From: Epiperipatus broadwayi
Lineage: Eukaryota > Onychophora > Udeonychophora > Euonychophora > Peripatidae
Length of the DNA: 64,000 nt
NCBI GenBank assembly: GCA_028023455.1
Contig: JAQFVV010006508.1
Span: 703,501-767,500 of the forward strand
Direction: 5' to 3'
The notes under the pieces are model-generated. The model was not told the origin of the DNA. It did not search any database and was given only the letters and a program-made list of their open reading frames with translations. Numbering within the stretch: the first letter of the stretch is position 1; each line of letters begins with the position of its first letter. Shown here one piece after another: positions 1 through 18,084 of the stretch. Position numbers and translations under genes: made by a program.

Positions 1-60
1 TTACTACCTTTCTAACACTTTAATTTTCTTTCTCCTTATCGTCACGAACACATAATAACA

Positions 61-128
61 AATATATATATATATATATATACTGAGATAGTACAAGCTA
101 CACACACACACACACGCACACACACAGA
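61..128. repeat. (TA)n and (CA)n microsatellites
   Basis: Two simple-sequence tracts lie side by side: a TA dinucleotide run at about 62-82 and a CA run at about 100-128, interrupted by a single CG step. No coding potential is seen. A short TA run follows at about 131-141. Confidence 0.95.
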
Positions 129-3100
129 CATATATATATATAAACTATCTTTTTTTTTTAAATAAATAGTTTGACTAACAATACTGTTTTACTCATACAG
201 CTTATTGTATTTAATCAACAAAATTAATTAATGAACCTACATTTAGATAATCTTGGAGACATTAAAATATAAGCCACCAAAACATAAGCACTTTACATGG
301 TGTAAGATTTAATTAATATAGACCCCAAGGATAGAGCCAACAACAAGATAAGCAGTCTACAGAGTGTGAGATTTAATTAATTGAAGCCCCAAACGTTTGG
401 GTCGCCAAGCCCAAGAAAGCAAAAAAAAAAAAAAATCCTGTACCGGTCAGAATTGTATGTTCATTTAACAAGGTTTAGAATCTAAGCAAAAGTACCCTAA
501 ATCCACTCATGTCTGAGATACACAGATCAGGAGCAATCATGAATTCTGCCCTATTTGCTCTTCTCTAAAACTATAACATTATAAACATTTCTGATGATAA
601 CAAGAAATTTTATTCATTCTGGTCCCAGAGACACAGCAGAGAAACACAAGCTCTATACGGTAATTAGCATAAATAAATAATATCAAATCTTGGCTCAATC
701 AAATACCTTATATAAGAGGAAAACTTTTAAATTTAAATAAATTGCACACAGCTAGTGCAAAAAAAACATGAATTATAAAATAGTATCCATCCAGAATGAG
801 CAAAGACAAAACAACTCATAGATAAATTTTTATTTAAAATAATGTTATAACTTCTAAATAATATTATCATTACTATAAAAATTAAATGGGATTCAATGAG
901 TGAGAGTCAGTAAGACACAATGCATGAGTAATTATTAAAACATAATAATTTAATAAATATAAACAATTTAATTTACATTAGAAAACATAGCACAGATTTA
1001 ATGCGGTTGTTACTTTGCATATAAGCAACTGATTTAGAATGCTAATGAGTTATAGATAATAATAAATTAATGTTATCAATACTGTGATCATTACTTTAAG
1101 TAATGATAAGGACATTTACAAATTCATCTCTAAAGAGAGGTTTACTCTTGATATGATAGTTAATAATTTATTGTTTATGAGCATATATGGGCCTGTGCAA
1201 ATGAGGAACGGGTTAACCTAATAAGTTTTACTGTGGCAATCCTAAAATATTCGATAAACTATAAATGAGTGGTTTACAAACATCACTGTGCCAAGTCTTA
1301 TAGATAATATCTCAATTACACATAAAAGAACTCGCAGTGCTAACTATAATGGCAGCGTTTAAAATGGAGAAGATGTCCGTCTTTGGACTTGAAGGCTTTA
1401 TCACATATATGTTTCCGCTTGTATTTATCACAAGGCGATATTCGAAAATATGAGTGTTAAGGATTCCATGGTACGCCCTCTGGCGTTTCACATGCAGAAC
1501 CTTAATACTCTAATGTTTATCCTGAGATTGGTTCTACCAAACCTCATTCCTAGATGAGGTACGTGAAGAAAATCCGGAGTTTGGATGAGTAAATATGATA
1601 AAGCAAAATATAATTCTTTAAAATGCTATCATAAGTAAGCAACGCGAATATGGCTTAAGTCTTAAATGACTAATGAAATAATTTAAGCTTAAATAAAGCA
1701 GTAATATCATGCATAACGCCATGATAAAATAATAACCCACTCAGCACCGTACGTATAACTTTAATAAATTTAGGATGTCAAACATAGAAGAGGGAAAAAT
1801 ATCATTTTTCCTATTTAGCAAGCCCAAGTATTCCTAAACGACAATATATTATGATTAATTTAACTCTTAATGGTATATAAGTAATAAATAGTTATTACAA
1901 TATATTAATAATCAAATTTATTAAAAGAACATAAATTGCATTTAAATATCGATAGTGATATGATTTTTAAACAATCCGCCATTAAGCGTAATTTCAAAAT
2001 ATTTAACCGAGCGAACAGCATTCAATAAGAAATTTTACTTTAACTATTTAAATATTCCAAAAATATCAGAATGATGATTGAAATAATATAAGTTCGCTAG
2101 ATTAAAACATTAGCACACTAAAACTAATTTAATAAGATATATATTTAAAATAAGTTTTGCCACATGAAATAAAATGATTAGAGTGTGAAACTTAAAAAGT
2201 TAATGATAGATTTAAAGTACATAATTCTGTGCTTAGCGTTTCAAAGAACAAGTTTAAAACTTAAGAGAGAAAATCACAAGTTAAATGATGATTAAGTTTA
2301 TAGTCAGTTATAAAATAAATAAAGATTATATTCTGATTACAATTAAGATTTAGGAAAGAAGTGAAGTGAGGAGAATTAAGTGTTCATTCTTCGGCAATAC
2401 GGATTACCTTTAGAAGTTATGGTGGCCACTTATAATGACATATACGAAGTTTAGCAAGGCACAATATTATTAAAATAATGGTAGGAATCTTCCAATATTT
2501 CTTTCACAGTTAAACATAACAGTTCTCAAGCAGCAATTGCATGGCAGAAGGCAGGACAGAGACGATTTAAGATCAGGGAGCCATATTGTTTTTACTCACA
2601 GTTTATATTGTTTCCACTCTCTACACAAATACCAGAGAGAAGAGTGATTTGAACTCCTTTTGTGCATTCCTAGAACTTCTGCTCCTCCTATACTTGAAAT
2701 TTGGCAATATTGTAAGATGTAAACAATACGTTCCAGAAAGCATTATTTAAACATATTTTTAAAATTGCAAATAACTTTGAATATGATTTTTGGTTTGACT
2801 TGAAATGAGAATGACATTTTTAAATTGTAATAATACTTTTTAGAATTTTCTGTCATTGCTTTAGCTTTACATTAATTTTATTTATTTTTATATCTATAAT
2901 ACTTATACGCACATACACAATTATCTAAGTGAAGGGAATTTACAAGCTTGGAAATAAAATATACTTAAGCTAAAATAATAATTCAACTGGTTATACATAA
3001 CCATTTTTAATAAACAGGGTGGAAGTTATACGTGTATATGTGTGTGCGTAACATTCCTGGATGACCAAATAAACATATAAACTTGTTCAAACCCTACTTT

Positions 3101-3159
3101 GAAGGTATATAATGTCATCAGGCAGTGAAGTTAAATATGTACTACAGATTTACCACTTC
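129..3159. other. AT-rich DNA without recognisable genes
   Basis: I see no coding region, RNA gene or identifiable transposon here. At 299-330 and 364-393 a phrase (GTGTRAGATTTAATTAAT then RACCCCAA-like) occurs twice about 65 bp apart, followed by a 14-nt poly(A) at about 421, suggesting a small decayed repeat. The rest is AT-rich with frequent stops in all frames. It could be intergenic or intronic. Confidence 0.6.
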
Positions 3160-3184
3160 AATATATATATATATATATATATAT
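3160..3184. repeat. (TA)n microsatellite
   Basis: Uninterrupted TA dinucleotides, about 12 units, in otherwise non-repetitive AT-rich sequence. Confidence 0.95.
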
Positions 3185-3335
3185 AACTTATCAAATGAAA
3201 CAATTTATTTCAAAAATAAAGTGGCACATATATGCTCATCTTATAAATAAATTCACAAACTTTTTCTAACATCTTTCTAAAATACTTAATTTCCATTAAC
3301 TATATAAGCATATATATATAGATGTAAATTCACAT

Positions 3336-3635
3336 ATTTATACATTTCCAACATTTCTATTGTTTTTTTTTTTTTTTTTTGCACCATTATAGTCATTTTC
3401 AAAGATATCTCTGTCCGTCTGCTCTCTTTATTATAAAAGTTCTTTTTTTACATATTAAGTACAAATTTTCAAAAAAAAATATAGAAAGCAACTAAAACAC
3501 GAAAAATTTATACTTAAAATGTAAAAAATGAAATTTTTTAATAAAGGTAGCACAGGGAGAGGGATATCCTTGAAAATGACTGTAATGGTGGAAAAAAGAC
3601 AGTTGAAACGTTACAAATGTTCTATATGTGAATTT
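3336..3635. repeat. fold-back (inverted repeat) element
   Basis: The left arm (about 3336-3441) is the reverse complement of the right arm (about 3529-3635). The shared core reads GAAAATGACTRTAATGGTG on the right arm, next to poly(A)/poly(T). The spacer is about 87 bp. The arms are imperfect and differ in the length of a poly(T) run. The short open frame at 3528-3719 lies across the right arm and is best explained as chance. The structure resembles a non-autonomous palindromic repeat; no flanking duplication was found. Confidence 0.6.
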
Positions 3636-3737
3636 ATATACATATATGAAAAGAAGTTAGAAGTTTGTGAATATATTTATAATATTGAAAAACATATATA
3701 TTTAAAAAGAAATAAGTAATTGTTTAATTTGTGATTG

Positions 3738-5148
<1,411 letters not shown>

Positions 5149-5453
5149 GATATTTCTGATGTTTTCAATCATATGTTTTAAAAATGAATAGTGGTATACA
5201 ATTTTTAAACATCTAAAATACAAGGAATAAAATCCTTTATGTTGCTTTTTCAAATTAAAAATAAATCTTAGATATAATAAAATATCTTTATCTATCAACA
5301 AAATGATATATGACAATATCTGTAATATAGTCCTATAATCATAACACATAAAAAATGTCATATAAAAGCTCTTTTCGGCAAATTTTAAAAATTTGCCCTT
5401 TTCAATATGTATTCATTACAAAAATAACCTATATTGCATACATAGTGACATCT

Positions 5454-5465
5454 ACCAGATCTATA
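5454..5465. repeat. target-site duplication, left copy (RTE copy 1)
   Basis: The 12-mer ACCAGATCTATA occurs here and again at 8743-8754, exactly bracketing the LINE. The homologous position in the opposite palindrome arm (about 8990-9005, minus strand) has a related site only once, supporting duplication on insertion. Confidence 0.85.
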
Positions 5466-5896
5466 GGCTGCAGAAAGGAGACCCTTTGATTCCTCTTGGA
5501 GGCCTTAAAGGAACCGAGCACGGCAAATTCCTAATGTCCACTCCATACGTTCTTGTCATTGCAGCTGTTATTACTATGTGATTATTCATATAGTATATGA
5601 ACATGGATGGGCTGCTCACCAACACGCATTAGCCAGTGTGGTGAGTTTATTGGCTTTTTACCTCTGAGTTTAAGATCAAGAAACACCATGGTCTTTCTTC
5701 TCAGTGCCTGATAAGGCAGAATGAATGTTTGTGTAAATGATAAATATTTTTTCAATACATATATACAATTATGACAGACAAAAATAAAGCATGGCCCTTA
5801 TTCACAGGAGGCTGTAAAGTCACCAACCAAAGCAGAAGTTGATGGCCGAAGGCGGAGGGTGCTAAAAATCTCCTGATTGCGGACACAGGTTGCCAT

Positions 5897-6933
5897 ATGA
5901 TGATGACTTTTTATTTAGGTACTTACAACTGCAGATCACTTTCAAGTGAAGGAAGATTGCAAGAATTAGAAGAAGAACTGTCTTATATTAAATGGGACAT
6001 TATTGGACTTTGTGAACTTACAAGAAAAGGAGAAGAAACAATTGATGTAAAAAGTGGACATATACTCTATTATAAAGGCACACATATTGGAATACAAGTG
6101 GAGTAGGATTCATTATAAATAAAAAGTGGAAGAACAAGATTGTGGAGATTGATGGTGTATCAGACAGAGTGGCAAGATTAGTTATACAACTTAATAGCAC
6201 ATACCAAATGCAAATAATTCAGGTTTATGCCCCAACAAGTTCTCATAGTGATGAAGTAGTAGAAGATTTTTATATGGATGTACAAAAGGCTTTTGATCAG
6301 AGTAAACAACCTTTTAAAATTGTTATGGGAGACTTTAATGCTAGAATTGGTAGACAAATGAAAGATGAAATTGCTGTAGGTAATTTTGGTTATGGTAATA
6401 GAAATGAGAGAGGACATAGACTTGTGGAGTTTGCAGAAAAAGAAAAACTTTATATTATGAATTCATTTTTTGAGAAAAATGTTAAAAGGAAATGGACATG
6501 GAAGCATCCAAATGAAGGTACAGCAGAATTGGGTTATATTTTGACTAACAGAAAATAGATATTTCAAGATTGTAATGTTCTTAATAAATTTAACACAGGA
6601 AGTGATCATCGATTAGTAAGGTGTAAGTTACGTGTTAATGTAAAACTAGAGAGAAAAAAATTATTAAGAAAAACAATATTTACAGTTGATATTCCCAATC
6701 TTCAGAAACATTCTAATGAATTTAAATTAGAACTTACAAATAGGTTTCAAGTGTTAGGAGATTTTGAACATGATTCAGATTTGAATGAAATTAATATGAA
6801 AATAACTGATACACTTTTAAAAACTGCAACAAACATAGCTGGTAGAAAAAAGCAGCAATTGACTAATAAAATTTATACTGAGACTAGAGAATTTATGAAG
6901 AAAAGAATGAATATGAAGATATACAAAAAATGA
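5897..6933 (+). pseudogene. RTE endonuclease domain (frameshifted)
   Basis: This is the apurinic/apyrimidinic-like endonuclease that nicks target DNA for target-primed reverse transcription. It opens with MMMTFYLGTYNCRSLS and the GLCEL segment, which carries the metal-binding glutamate. It then shifts frame by one base near 6095 and continues through QVYAPTSS and VMGDFNARIG. An in-frame TAG at 6556-6558 is followed by GSDHRLVR, the catalytic SDH motif, at about 6600-6622. The aspartate usually preceding YIL is glycine here (ELGYIL), so activity would be impaired even without the stop. The frame closes at 6933, where a second shift leads into the RT. The start was chosen at the triple ATG of 5897 because no longer frame exists upstream. 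Confidence 0.85.
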
Positions 6934-6939
6934 TGTATT

Positions 6940-8728
6940 AAAAAGAATTGAATATCTCGAATTTTGTAAAATGGTACGGAAAAGAGTTGAAAATGATATA
7001 AGAAAGTATAACTGTGAAATAGCAAGGAAAACTGTAGAAGAAAATAAATGTCTCAAAAATGTTAAATAAAATTTTGGTATTGGTAGAAAATTTATATCTG
7101 CAATAAGAAAAAAAGATGGAATTATTACTAAAAAGAGAGATGACATCATGAAATTGGTAGAAGATTTTTATAAAGAATTATATAGTAATAAAGAACAAGT
7201 AACTCCTATATCTATTACATCTTCCGAATTGCCCAGAATTTTAAATGAAGAAGTGAGACATGCAATTAAGTATATGAAGAAAGGAGAGGCTCCAGGAAAT
7301 GATGGAATTATAATTGATATATTAAGAGAAGGAGGTGAAGAAATAGAAATAATTTTAGCAAAGTTATATACCAAATGTCTAAATGATAAAGTTGTACCGG
7401 AAGATTGGAAGAATGCAGTAATAATATTAATATTTAAAAAAGGTGATAAAGAAGATATTAGAAATTACAGACCTATCAGCCTTTTATCAGTTTTATATAA
7501 AAATTTTATCAAGATAATTACAACTCATCTACAGAGAACTTTGGATTTCCACCAACCAAGAGAACAAGCTGGATTGAAAAGTGGTTTTAGTACAATAGAT
7601 CATATCCAGGTATTGAGAGAAGTCATAGAAAGGACAAATGAATATGAGTTGTCATTATGTTTTGGATTTGAAGATTATGAAAAGGCATTCGATTCTATAC
7701 ACATTTCTTCAGTGATTAAAGCATTGGATTACCAAGGTATAGATCCAGGATATTGTCATATTTTAAAGAATATTTATAAAAATGCAACAGCAACAATTAG
7801 ATTACACAATGATACTGGAAAAATCAACATTGAGAAAGGTGTAAGACAAGGTCACTCCATATCTCCAAAAATCTTTACAGCAGAGCTGCAAGAAGTATTT
7901 TGTGGATTAAAATGGAAAACTAAAGGAGTGAAAGTAAATGGAGAGTATTTAAGTCATTTAGATTTTGCAGATGATGTAGTTGTTTTTGAAAATAATGCTA
8001 CAGAGCTGCAGGAAATGTTGCAGGAGTTAGCAGATGAAAGTAGAAAAGTAGGACTAAAGATAAATGTTAAAAAGACTAAAGTAATGTTTAATCGATTTGC
8101 TCAAAATATGAAAATAAAGATTAATTATGAAGAATTAGAAGAAGTTAACAGTTACAAATACCTTGGTCAGATTATTAATACAGATGGAAACATAATGGAG
8201 GAAATTAATCATAGAATTCAACTTGGTTGGAGTGCTTTTGGTAGAAATAACTTGATACTAAAAGGAAATATGCCTATGTGTTTAAAAAGGAAGTTTTTTA
8301 ACAAATGTGTTTTACCAGTTCTTACTTATGGATCTGAGACTTGGACACTTAATAGAAGAGCAATACAGAGACTTCAGACCACTCAAAGGAGGATGGAGAG
8401 ATGTATGTTGGGAGTAACAAGAAGAGATTGAAAACGCAATGTATGGGTAAGACAACAAACAGGTGTTACTGACCTTATTGAAAAAAATAAAAGATTGAAA
8501 TGGAGTTGGGCTGGACATATTGCTAGAAGAGATGATAATAGATGGACAATTGAAATTTTAAACTGGATTCCAAGAGATTGTAAAAGACCCAGAAAGAGAC
8601 CACATGTGAGATGGATGGATGAAATAAGAAAATGTGCAGGTGTGTTGTGGAGAAGAGAAACTAAAGATTGGAGAAGATGGATTAAACTTGGAGAGACCTT
8701 CATCCTGCAGTGGATTGATAATGGTTGA
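6940..8728 (+). pseudogene. RTE reverse transcriptase (near-intact pseudogene)
   Basis: One frame runs from 7148 to 8728, broken only by a TGA at 8429-8431 where related copies have coding sequence. A linker region at 6940-7147 is in the same coding sense but has a stop near 7067. RT landmarks in order are GEAPGNDGI, NYRPISLLS (about residues 111-119), FEDYEKAFDSI (motif A, about residue 175), RQGHSISP (motif B), FADDVVVF (motif C at about 7963, with both catalytic aspartates present) and YKYLGQII. The C-terminal region WSWAGHIARRDDNRW then W.DEI.KCAGV is the conserved RTE tail. It would copy element RNA at the nicked target. The single TGA and few lesions suggest recent loss. Confidence 0.92.
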
Positions 8729-8742
8729 TGATGATGATGATG

Positions 8743-8754
8743 ACCAGATCTATA
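8743..8754. repeat. target-site duplication, right copy (RTE copy 1)
   Basis: Second copy of ACCAGATCTATA, directly after the GAT-rich tail of the LINE and continuing into the interrupted palindrome arm. Confidence 0.85.
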
Positions 8755-9346
8755 TAAAATTAAAACAAGCCTATAATTACACTTAAATATCTTTATAATA
8801 ACACATATTATACAACCCTCCACTCATTTTTCATTATCCAATTATTAGTTAAATTAATTGATGTTTTATAAATGTTCATACAATTATTTAACTAATAACT
8901 GGATAATAAAAAATGAATGGAGGGTTGTATAATATGTATTATTATCAAGATTTTTAAGTGTAATTATAGGCTTGTGTTAATTTTATATAGAGCCGGTAGT
9001 TGTCACTATGTATGCAATATAGGTTATTTTTGTAAATTACGCATATTGAAAAGGACAGAAATTAAAAATTTGCCAAAAAGAGTTTTTATATGTTATTTTA
9101 TGTGTTATGATTATATGACTATATTACGGATATTGTCATATATCATTTTGTTGTTAGATAAAGGTATTTTATTATATCTAGGATATATTTTTACAATTTT
9201 TAAAATATATCTAATAAACAAATCATATATACATTTAACAGTTAATTTATTCTTGTGAATATACGACACATATTTTATAGAGTTAATTTTATTATATTTT
9301 AAAAACAACAGTTATCAGAAATATATTAATTATTTAAGTAAACAAA

Positions 9347-9358
9347 AAACAATCGTTT
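9347..9358. repeat. putative target-site duplication, left (Merlin-like element)
   Basis: AAACAATCGTTT directly precedes the left terminal inverted repeat. AAACAATCATTT at 10865-10876 follows the right one (11 of 12 matching). Merlin elements normally duplicate 8-9 bp, so the exact edge between duplication and terminal repeat is uncertain. Confidence 0.6.
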
Positions 9359-9929
9359 GTCGTCTGATCCTTTGTGTCAGCCACTAGAGATGGGATTTCT
9401 AGCTAAATTTCTAGAAATATACCATTTCTGTGGCCGCACCCAAGCCTTTAAGCATTCTTTCTAAAATAAATCTTAGAAAGATTGTTAACTTGGAGTTAAG
9501 TCTTTTTTCTATGCTAAAAGTAGACTGTTAACTTGGAGTTAAGTCTTCTTTCTACGATAAAATCTAGAAAGAATGTTAACTCAGCTTAGCTGCTAACGGT
9601 GTGGTTTTTTCCGATGCTAAAAGCAGAGGAAAATATCATAGTTGTTTGTGTCATGCACTATATCATAATGCTGTGTTATGTATTTGATGTAACAATATTG
9701 TATGAGGGTGTATTAATTTGATCGTGTCAAAATTATTTAAATTTTCATCGGTACCTTTATTTTAAGATGAATTGATGTACTGTTACATTTTAACAATTTT
9801 AACAGTAATGTGATTGTTCCTCATACATTTATATTCCTCCTAAATTTTCGATTACAGTGGGTTAGGTTAATATTTTAAAGATTACGCTTTGAGTCATGTT
9901 TCAGTGAGAAATTTTCTGAGACAAAAAGT

Positions 9930-10272
9930 ATGGCAAATTCGAAAACTGAAAATATGAAAAGATGGGAATTGCCAGACATGGAAACCATCAGTGCTGTAAC
10001 ATTTCTACAGCAGAAAAACATCCTGCTCAAAGAAAAAAAGATGTTTGTGCGGCGAATGTATGAGACTTGAGGTCCATAAAGATCTTTGGACTTTCATTAG
10101 TAAGTCTCATTCTTGCCAAAAGAAATGTGCACTTCGAAAAGGCAGCTGGTTTGAGGGATTTCAAATGCTGTTCGTCAAGTCTTTACGTTTGCTGCATTAC
10201 CGGAGCCATGACGAGTTGACCATACAGCATGCCATTAATGATATTGAAATGTCTACCAGTAAATATTATTAA
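9930..10272 (+). pseudogene. Merlin (ISXO2-like) transposase N-terminal fragment
   Basis: An ATG at 9930 opens a short frame with KRWELPDMETISAV and FLQQKNILL, the N-terminal block of Merlin transposases. It ends at a TGA near 10068. The adjacent frame, overlapping from about 10042, continues with a CxCGxCMRLE zinc-ribbon half, a KSHSCQKKC half and the family signature KGSWFEGF. It then reads ...RLLHYRSHDELTIQHAINDIEMST before stopping at 10272. A frameshift therefore separates the two blocks at about 10040. The DDE catalytic domain is absent. Identification rests on motif recognition, backed by the parallel block order in the 29.5-30.3 kb copy. Confidence 0.7.
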
Positions 10273-10299
10273 CCATATTGATAAATAAAGTAACGTAAC

Positions 10300-10830
10300 A
10301 TACACACACAATAATTGTTGTTAACCAAAAAATGTAAATTATTATTTAAAAATACACAAAAACACCTCTCCCACTAATTGTTGTCAATCAAATTTAAAGC
10401 ACTTAAAGTAATGGAAATTATTATTTAAAGATCCATACCCCCCCTGTTGTTTCTTTAATTTTGTCACTTAAATTTTTAAAAACAGTTTTACTATTTAAAC
10501 ACAACCCAAATTTCTATTTAAACATACACCAAAAAAGATCCTTTCTTGTCAATAATAATCAAATTAAGAACTATTATTGTCCCATTGTCAAAAATATTAC
10601 CTTTTTGGGAAACCAAAACAATAATTTATAAACGAAAAAAAAGTCAATCGGTTGTCAATCAAATGTAATAAGTAAAAGTAACTTCAATTTTGATTTAAAC
10701 ATACACACACACACACACAAAAAACTCTTTCTCCAAATAATTGCTGTTGGCAGTCAAATGTAAAATAAAAAGGAAGGTAAATTAGTATTTAATCATAATC
10801 CAAAACCACCACCCCTCTCACTAATTATTG
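10300..10830. repeat. degenerate subterminal tandem repeats of the Merlin-like element
   Basis: About five to six imperfect units of roughly 70-110 bp share an A/T block with TTATTTAAA, a (CA)-rich ACATACACAC stretch, a CTCTCNC stretch, CTAATTGTTGTC and CAATCAAATGTAA. Units begin near 10310, 10377, 10545, 10650, 10735 and 10815. They fill the space where the deleted transposase would lie and abut the right terminal repeat. Confidence 0.6.
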
Positions 10831-10864
10831 TCTAGCGACTGACACGAAGGATCAGATGACAACC

Positions 10865-10876
10865 AAACAATCATTT
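10865..10876. repeat. putative target-site duplication, right (Merlin-like element)
   Basis: AAACAATCATTT, one mismatch from the copy at 9347-9358, follows the right terminal inverted repeat. Confidence 0.6.
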
Positions 10877-12154
10877 CAAACAACATTGGCTCCATGATTA
10901 GATGTTTTTGATATAATTTGATATTTTTTCTTATGCAATCAAAATATTTTCATTTTCAAATTAATAATATTTTATACATCTACCTAAAGCTATATTTTAT
11001 TGTATACTTTAATCTCTTAAAAATAGAGGAAGTGCATGTGACTTATCATTTTCTTATTATATTTCATTTATCTTAATTGCTATTATCAAATATTTGGTAA
11101 ACAGAAGATTTAATGAATATATTTTAAAATAAAATGTTACATTATATAAAAATATTACAAGAAAGTATAGTCACATTTGTGTATAACTTGTTATATTTTT
11201 TTTAGGTACTGATATATTTGACAAAAAATTATAAAATCAATGTATCATTACTATTTGATAAAATGCTTACATTTCATATTTATTCTTTATTCTTGGATTT
11301 TAAAGAATAGATGGTTTGAACCATTAAAGAACATAAATTATTTTTGTAATAAGAAAATCTGTACTCATATATAAGACCTGCTATGCCTTTTAATATTCAT
11401 ATCAATATGCTGATAACATTCTAATCTTGTGATCTGACTAAATAGCATATACTCTACTTAAAATGATAAATTTGGCAAAATGGCTCATGTGTTCATGGTA
11501 TTTTTGCAAGTCTAACAAAGTTATCATCAGTTTGAATATGTAAGTAAAAAGGTGTAGCAGCTATAATATGTGATATTAATTATATCAGATTAAGTCTAAA
11601 AAAGTGCATTAATAACAATACTAAAAATACAAATTTCACACAAAAAATATTAAATATTACATAACATTATGGAATTGCCAAATGTTATTTTAAATAAGAA
11701 TATTTAAGATTGTCATGAAATTACAAAATAAACACTTAAGCAAAATTAGCATGTTTAAATACATCTGAAATGTTATGTCAATATCTAGCATAAAATTCCA
11801 AAATGCTTAAAATGAAAACATATGTAATACATTTCAGGAATTCTCATGATGAAACAATCATTTGAAGCTCTAGTATAGTTTTAAAAAATGTTTTCATATA
11901 GTTTTACTTCAGGATTTGTAAATAATTTGTTGGTGTTATTGTTATTAATTGTTTTATTGTTATTTAGTTCAGGTTTATTTATTAATTATGATATATGCTT
12001 TGTTTTGAGATAGATCATTGTAATGGCAATAGATGTATATAATTTTGAGAGTGTGTATAAAGAAATAATCATTAGCAGTTGTATTTAAATTGCTAAATAT
12101 AATTATATTGTACTCTTATTTATTTATTTATTTTTATATTATAAAAGATATATT
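10877..12154. other. AT-rich DNA, nothing recognised
   Basis: There are no open frames of note and no repeats I can delimit. Base composition is uniform and stops are frequent in all frames. Confidence 0.6.
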
Positions 12155-12715
12155 ATCACATTCATATCGGCTTTTTCAAACCAAATTGTGCAAACGCATT
12201 TTGCGAGTGTTAAATAATAAATGAATACCCTCTGACCCAAACAAGATATAGAATTTATGCAGCAATAAAAGGAATCCTCTTATTACTACGACTCAAATAT
12301 TTATATATGAGCAAATCTGAAGTACTGGCACAGAAGGTGTGACTATAGAACAGTCACTTTGAATTACTATATATAACTTATGAATGAATGACGCTGATGA
12401 AATTTACTATTATTAAATTCTAGTAAATTTCATCGGCGTGATTCATTTATAAGTTATATATAGTAATTCAAAGTGACTGTTCTATAGTCACACCTTCTGT
12501 TCCAGTACTTCAGATTTGCTCATATATAAATATTTGAGTCATAGTAATAAGAGGATTCCTTTTATTGCTGCATAAATTCTATATCTTGTATGGGTCAGAG
12601 GGTATTCATTTATTATTTAACACTCGCAAAAAGCGTTTGCACAATTTGGTTTGAAAAAGCCGATATGAATGTGATTACAATTGTATACAGACGCTATAAA
12701 AAATAAATGCTGATT
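12155..12715. mobile_element. near-perfect palindromic element, family 1 (copy 1)
   Basis: Arms at 12155-12409 and about 12421-12675 are reverse complements over roughly 255 bp with only scattered mismatches, around an 11-bp loop. Outer ends read ATCACATTCATATCGGC / GCCGATATGAATGTGAT. The element continues about 40 bp beyond the right arm (TACAATTGTATACAGACGC...AAATAAATGC), because that tail is shared with copy 2 at 26835-27207. There is no coding capacity. Possible imperfect duplications (TTTATAT..AAAA..ATATATT) flank it but lie in low-complexity DNA. Confidence 0.85.

Positions 12716-18084
<5,369 letters not shown>

Larger units (their letters stand above)
5466..8742 (+). mobile_element. 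RTE-clade non-LTR retrotransposon, apparently full length (3.28 kb)
   Basis: The element contains an AP-type endonuclease followed by a reverse transcriptase and has almost no 3' UTR. It ends in a short (GAT)n/(ATG)n tail at about 8724-8742, which is typical of RTE elements. Its length matches the usual 3.2-3.5 kb of the clade. It is bounded by exact 12-bp duplications. About 430 bp of 5' leader precedes the first endonuclease ATG. Two other copies lie in the window: a decayed one at about 18085-21225 and a 5'-truncated one at about 31017-32932. The copy is young relative to these but already carries frameshifts and stops. Confidence 0.9.
5149..9331. mobile_element. palindromic (fold-back) element, interrupted by an RTE LINE
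   Basis: Sequence at about 5255-5455 plus 8743-8850 is the reverse complement of about 8873-9200. Both sides carry the same landmarks: a piece reading ATATGACAATATCTGTAATATAG, the phrase around CATAGTGACA, and CCTCCACTCATTTTTCATT near the centre. Weaker similarity reaches the outer ATATTTCTGAT at 5149 and 9321. The centre of symmetry is near 8860, with a spacer of about 30 bp. There is no coding capacity. A half copy lies at 24140-24490. An RTE retrotransposon (5466-8742) sits inside the left arm; the intact right arm provides the empty-site comparison. Confidence 0.75.
9359..10864 (+). mobile_element. Merlin-like DNA transposon, internally deleted (~1.5 kb)
   Basis: Terminal inverted repeats of about 30 bp pair 9359-9389 with 10830-10864; the common part reads CTGATCCTTYGTGTCAG. 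Between them lie two direct repeats of TGTTAACTTGGAGTTAAG at 9483 and 9526, then the start of an ISXO2-type transposase (9930-10272). The remainder is about 530 bp of degenerate subterminal repeats. The catalytic part of the transposase is missing, so the copy is non-autonomous. The transposase fragment resembles the second Merlin copy at 29.5-30.3 kb. Confidence 0.75.

Noticed and set aside
3528-3719. 63-codon frame with several cysteines (KCSICEF...)
   Set aside because: The spacing does not fit a zinc finger, and the frame lies across a fold-back repeat arm.
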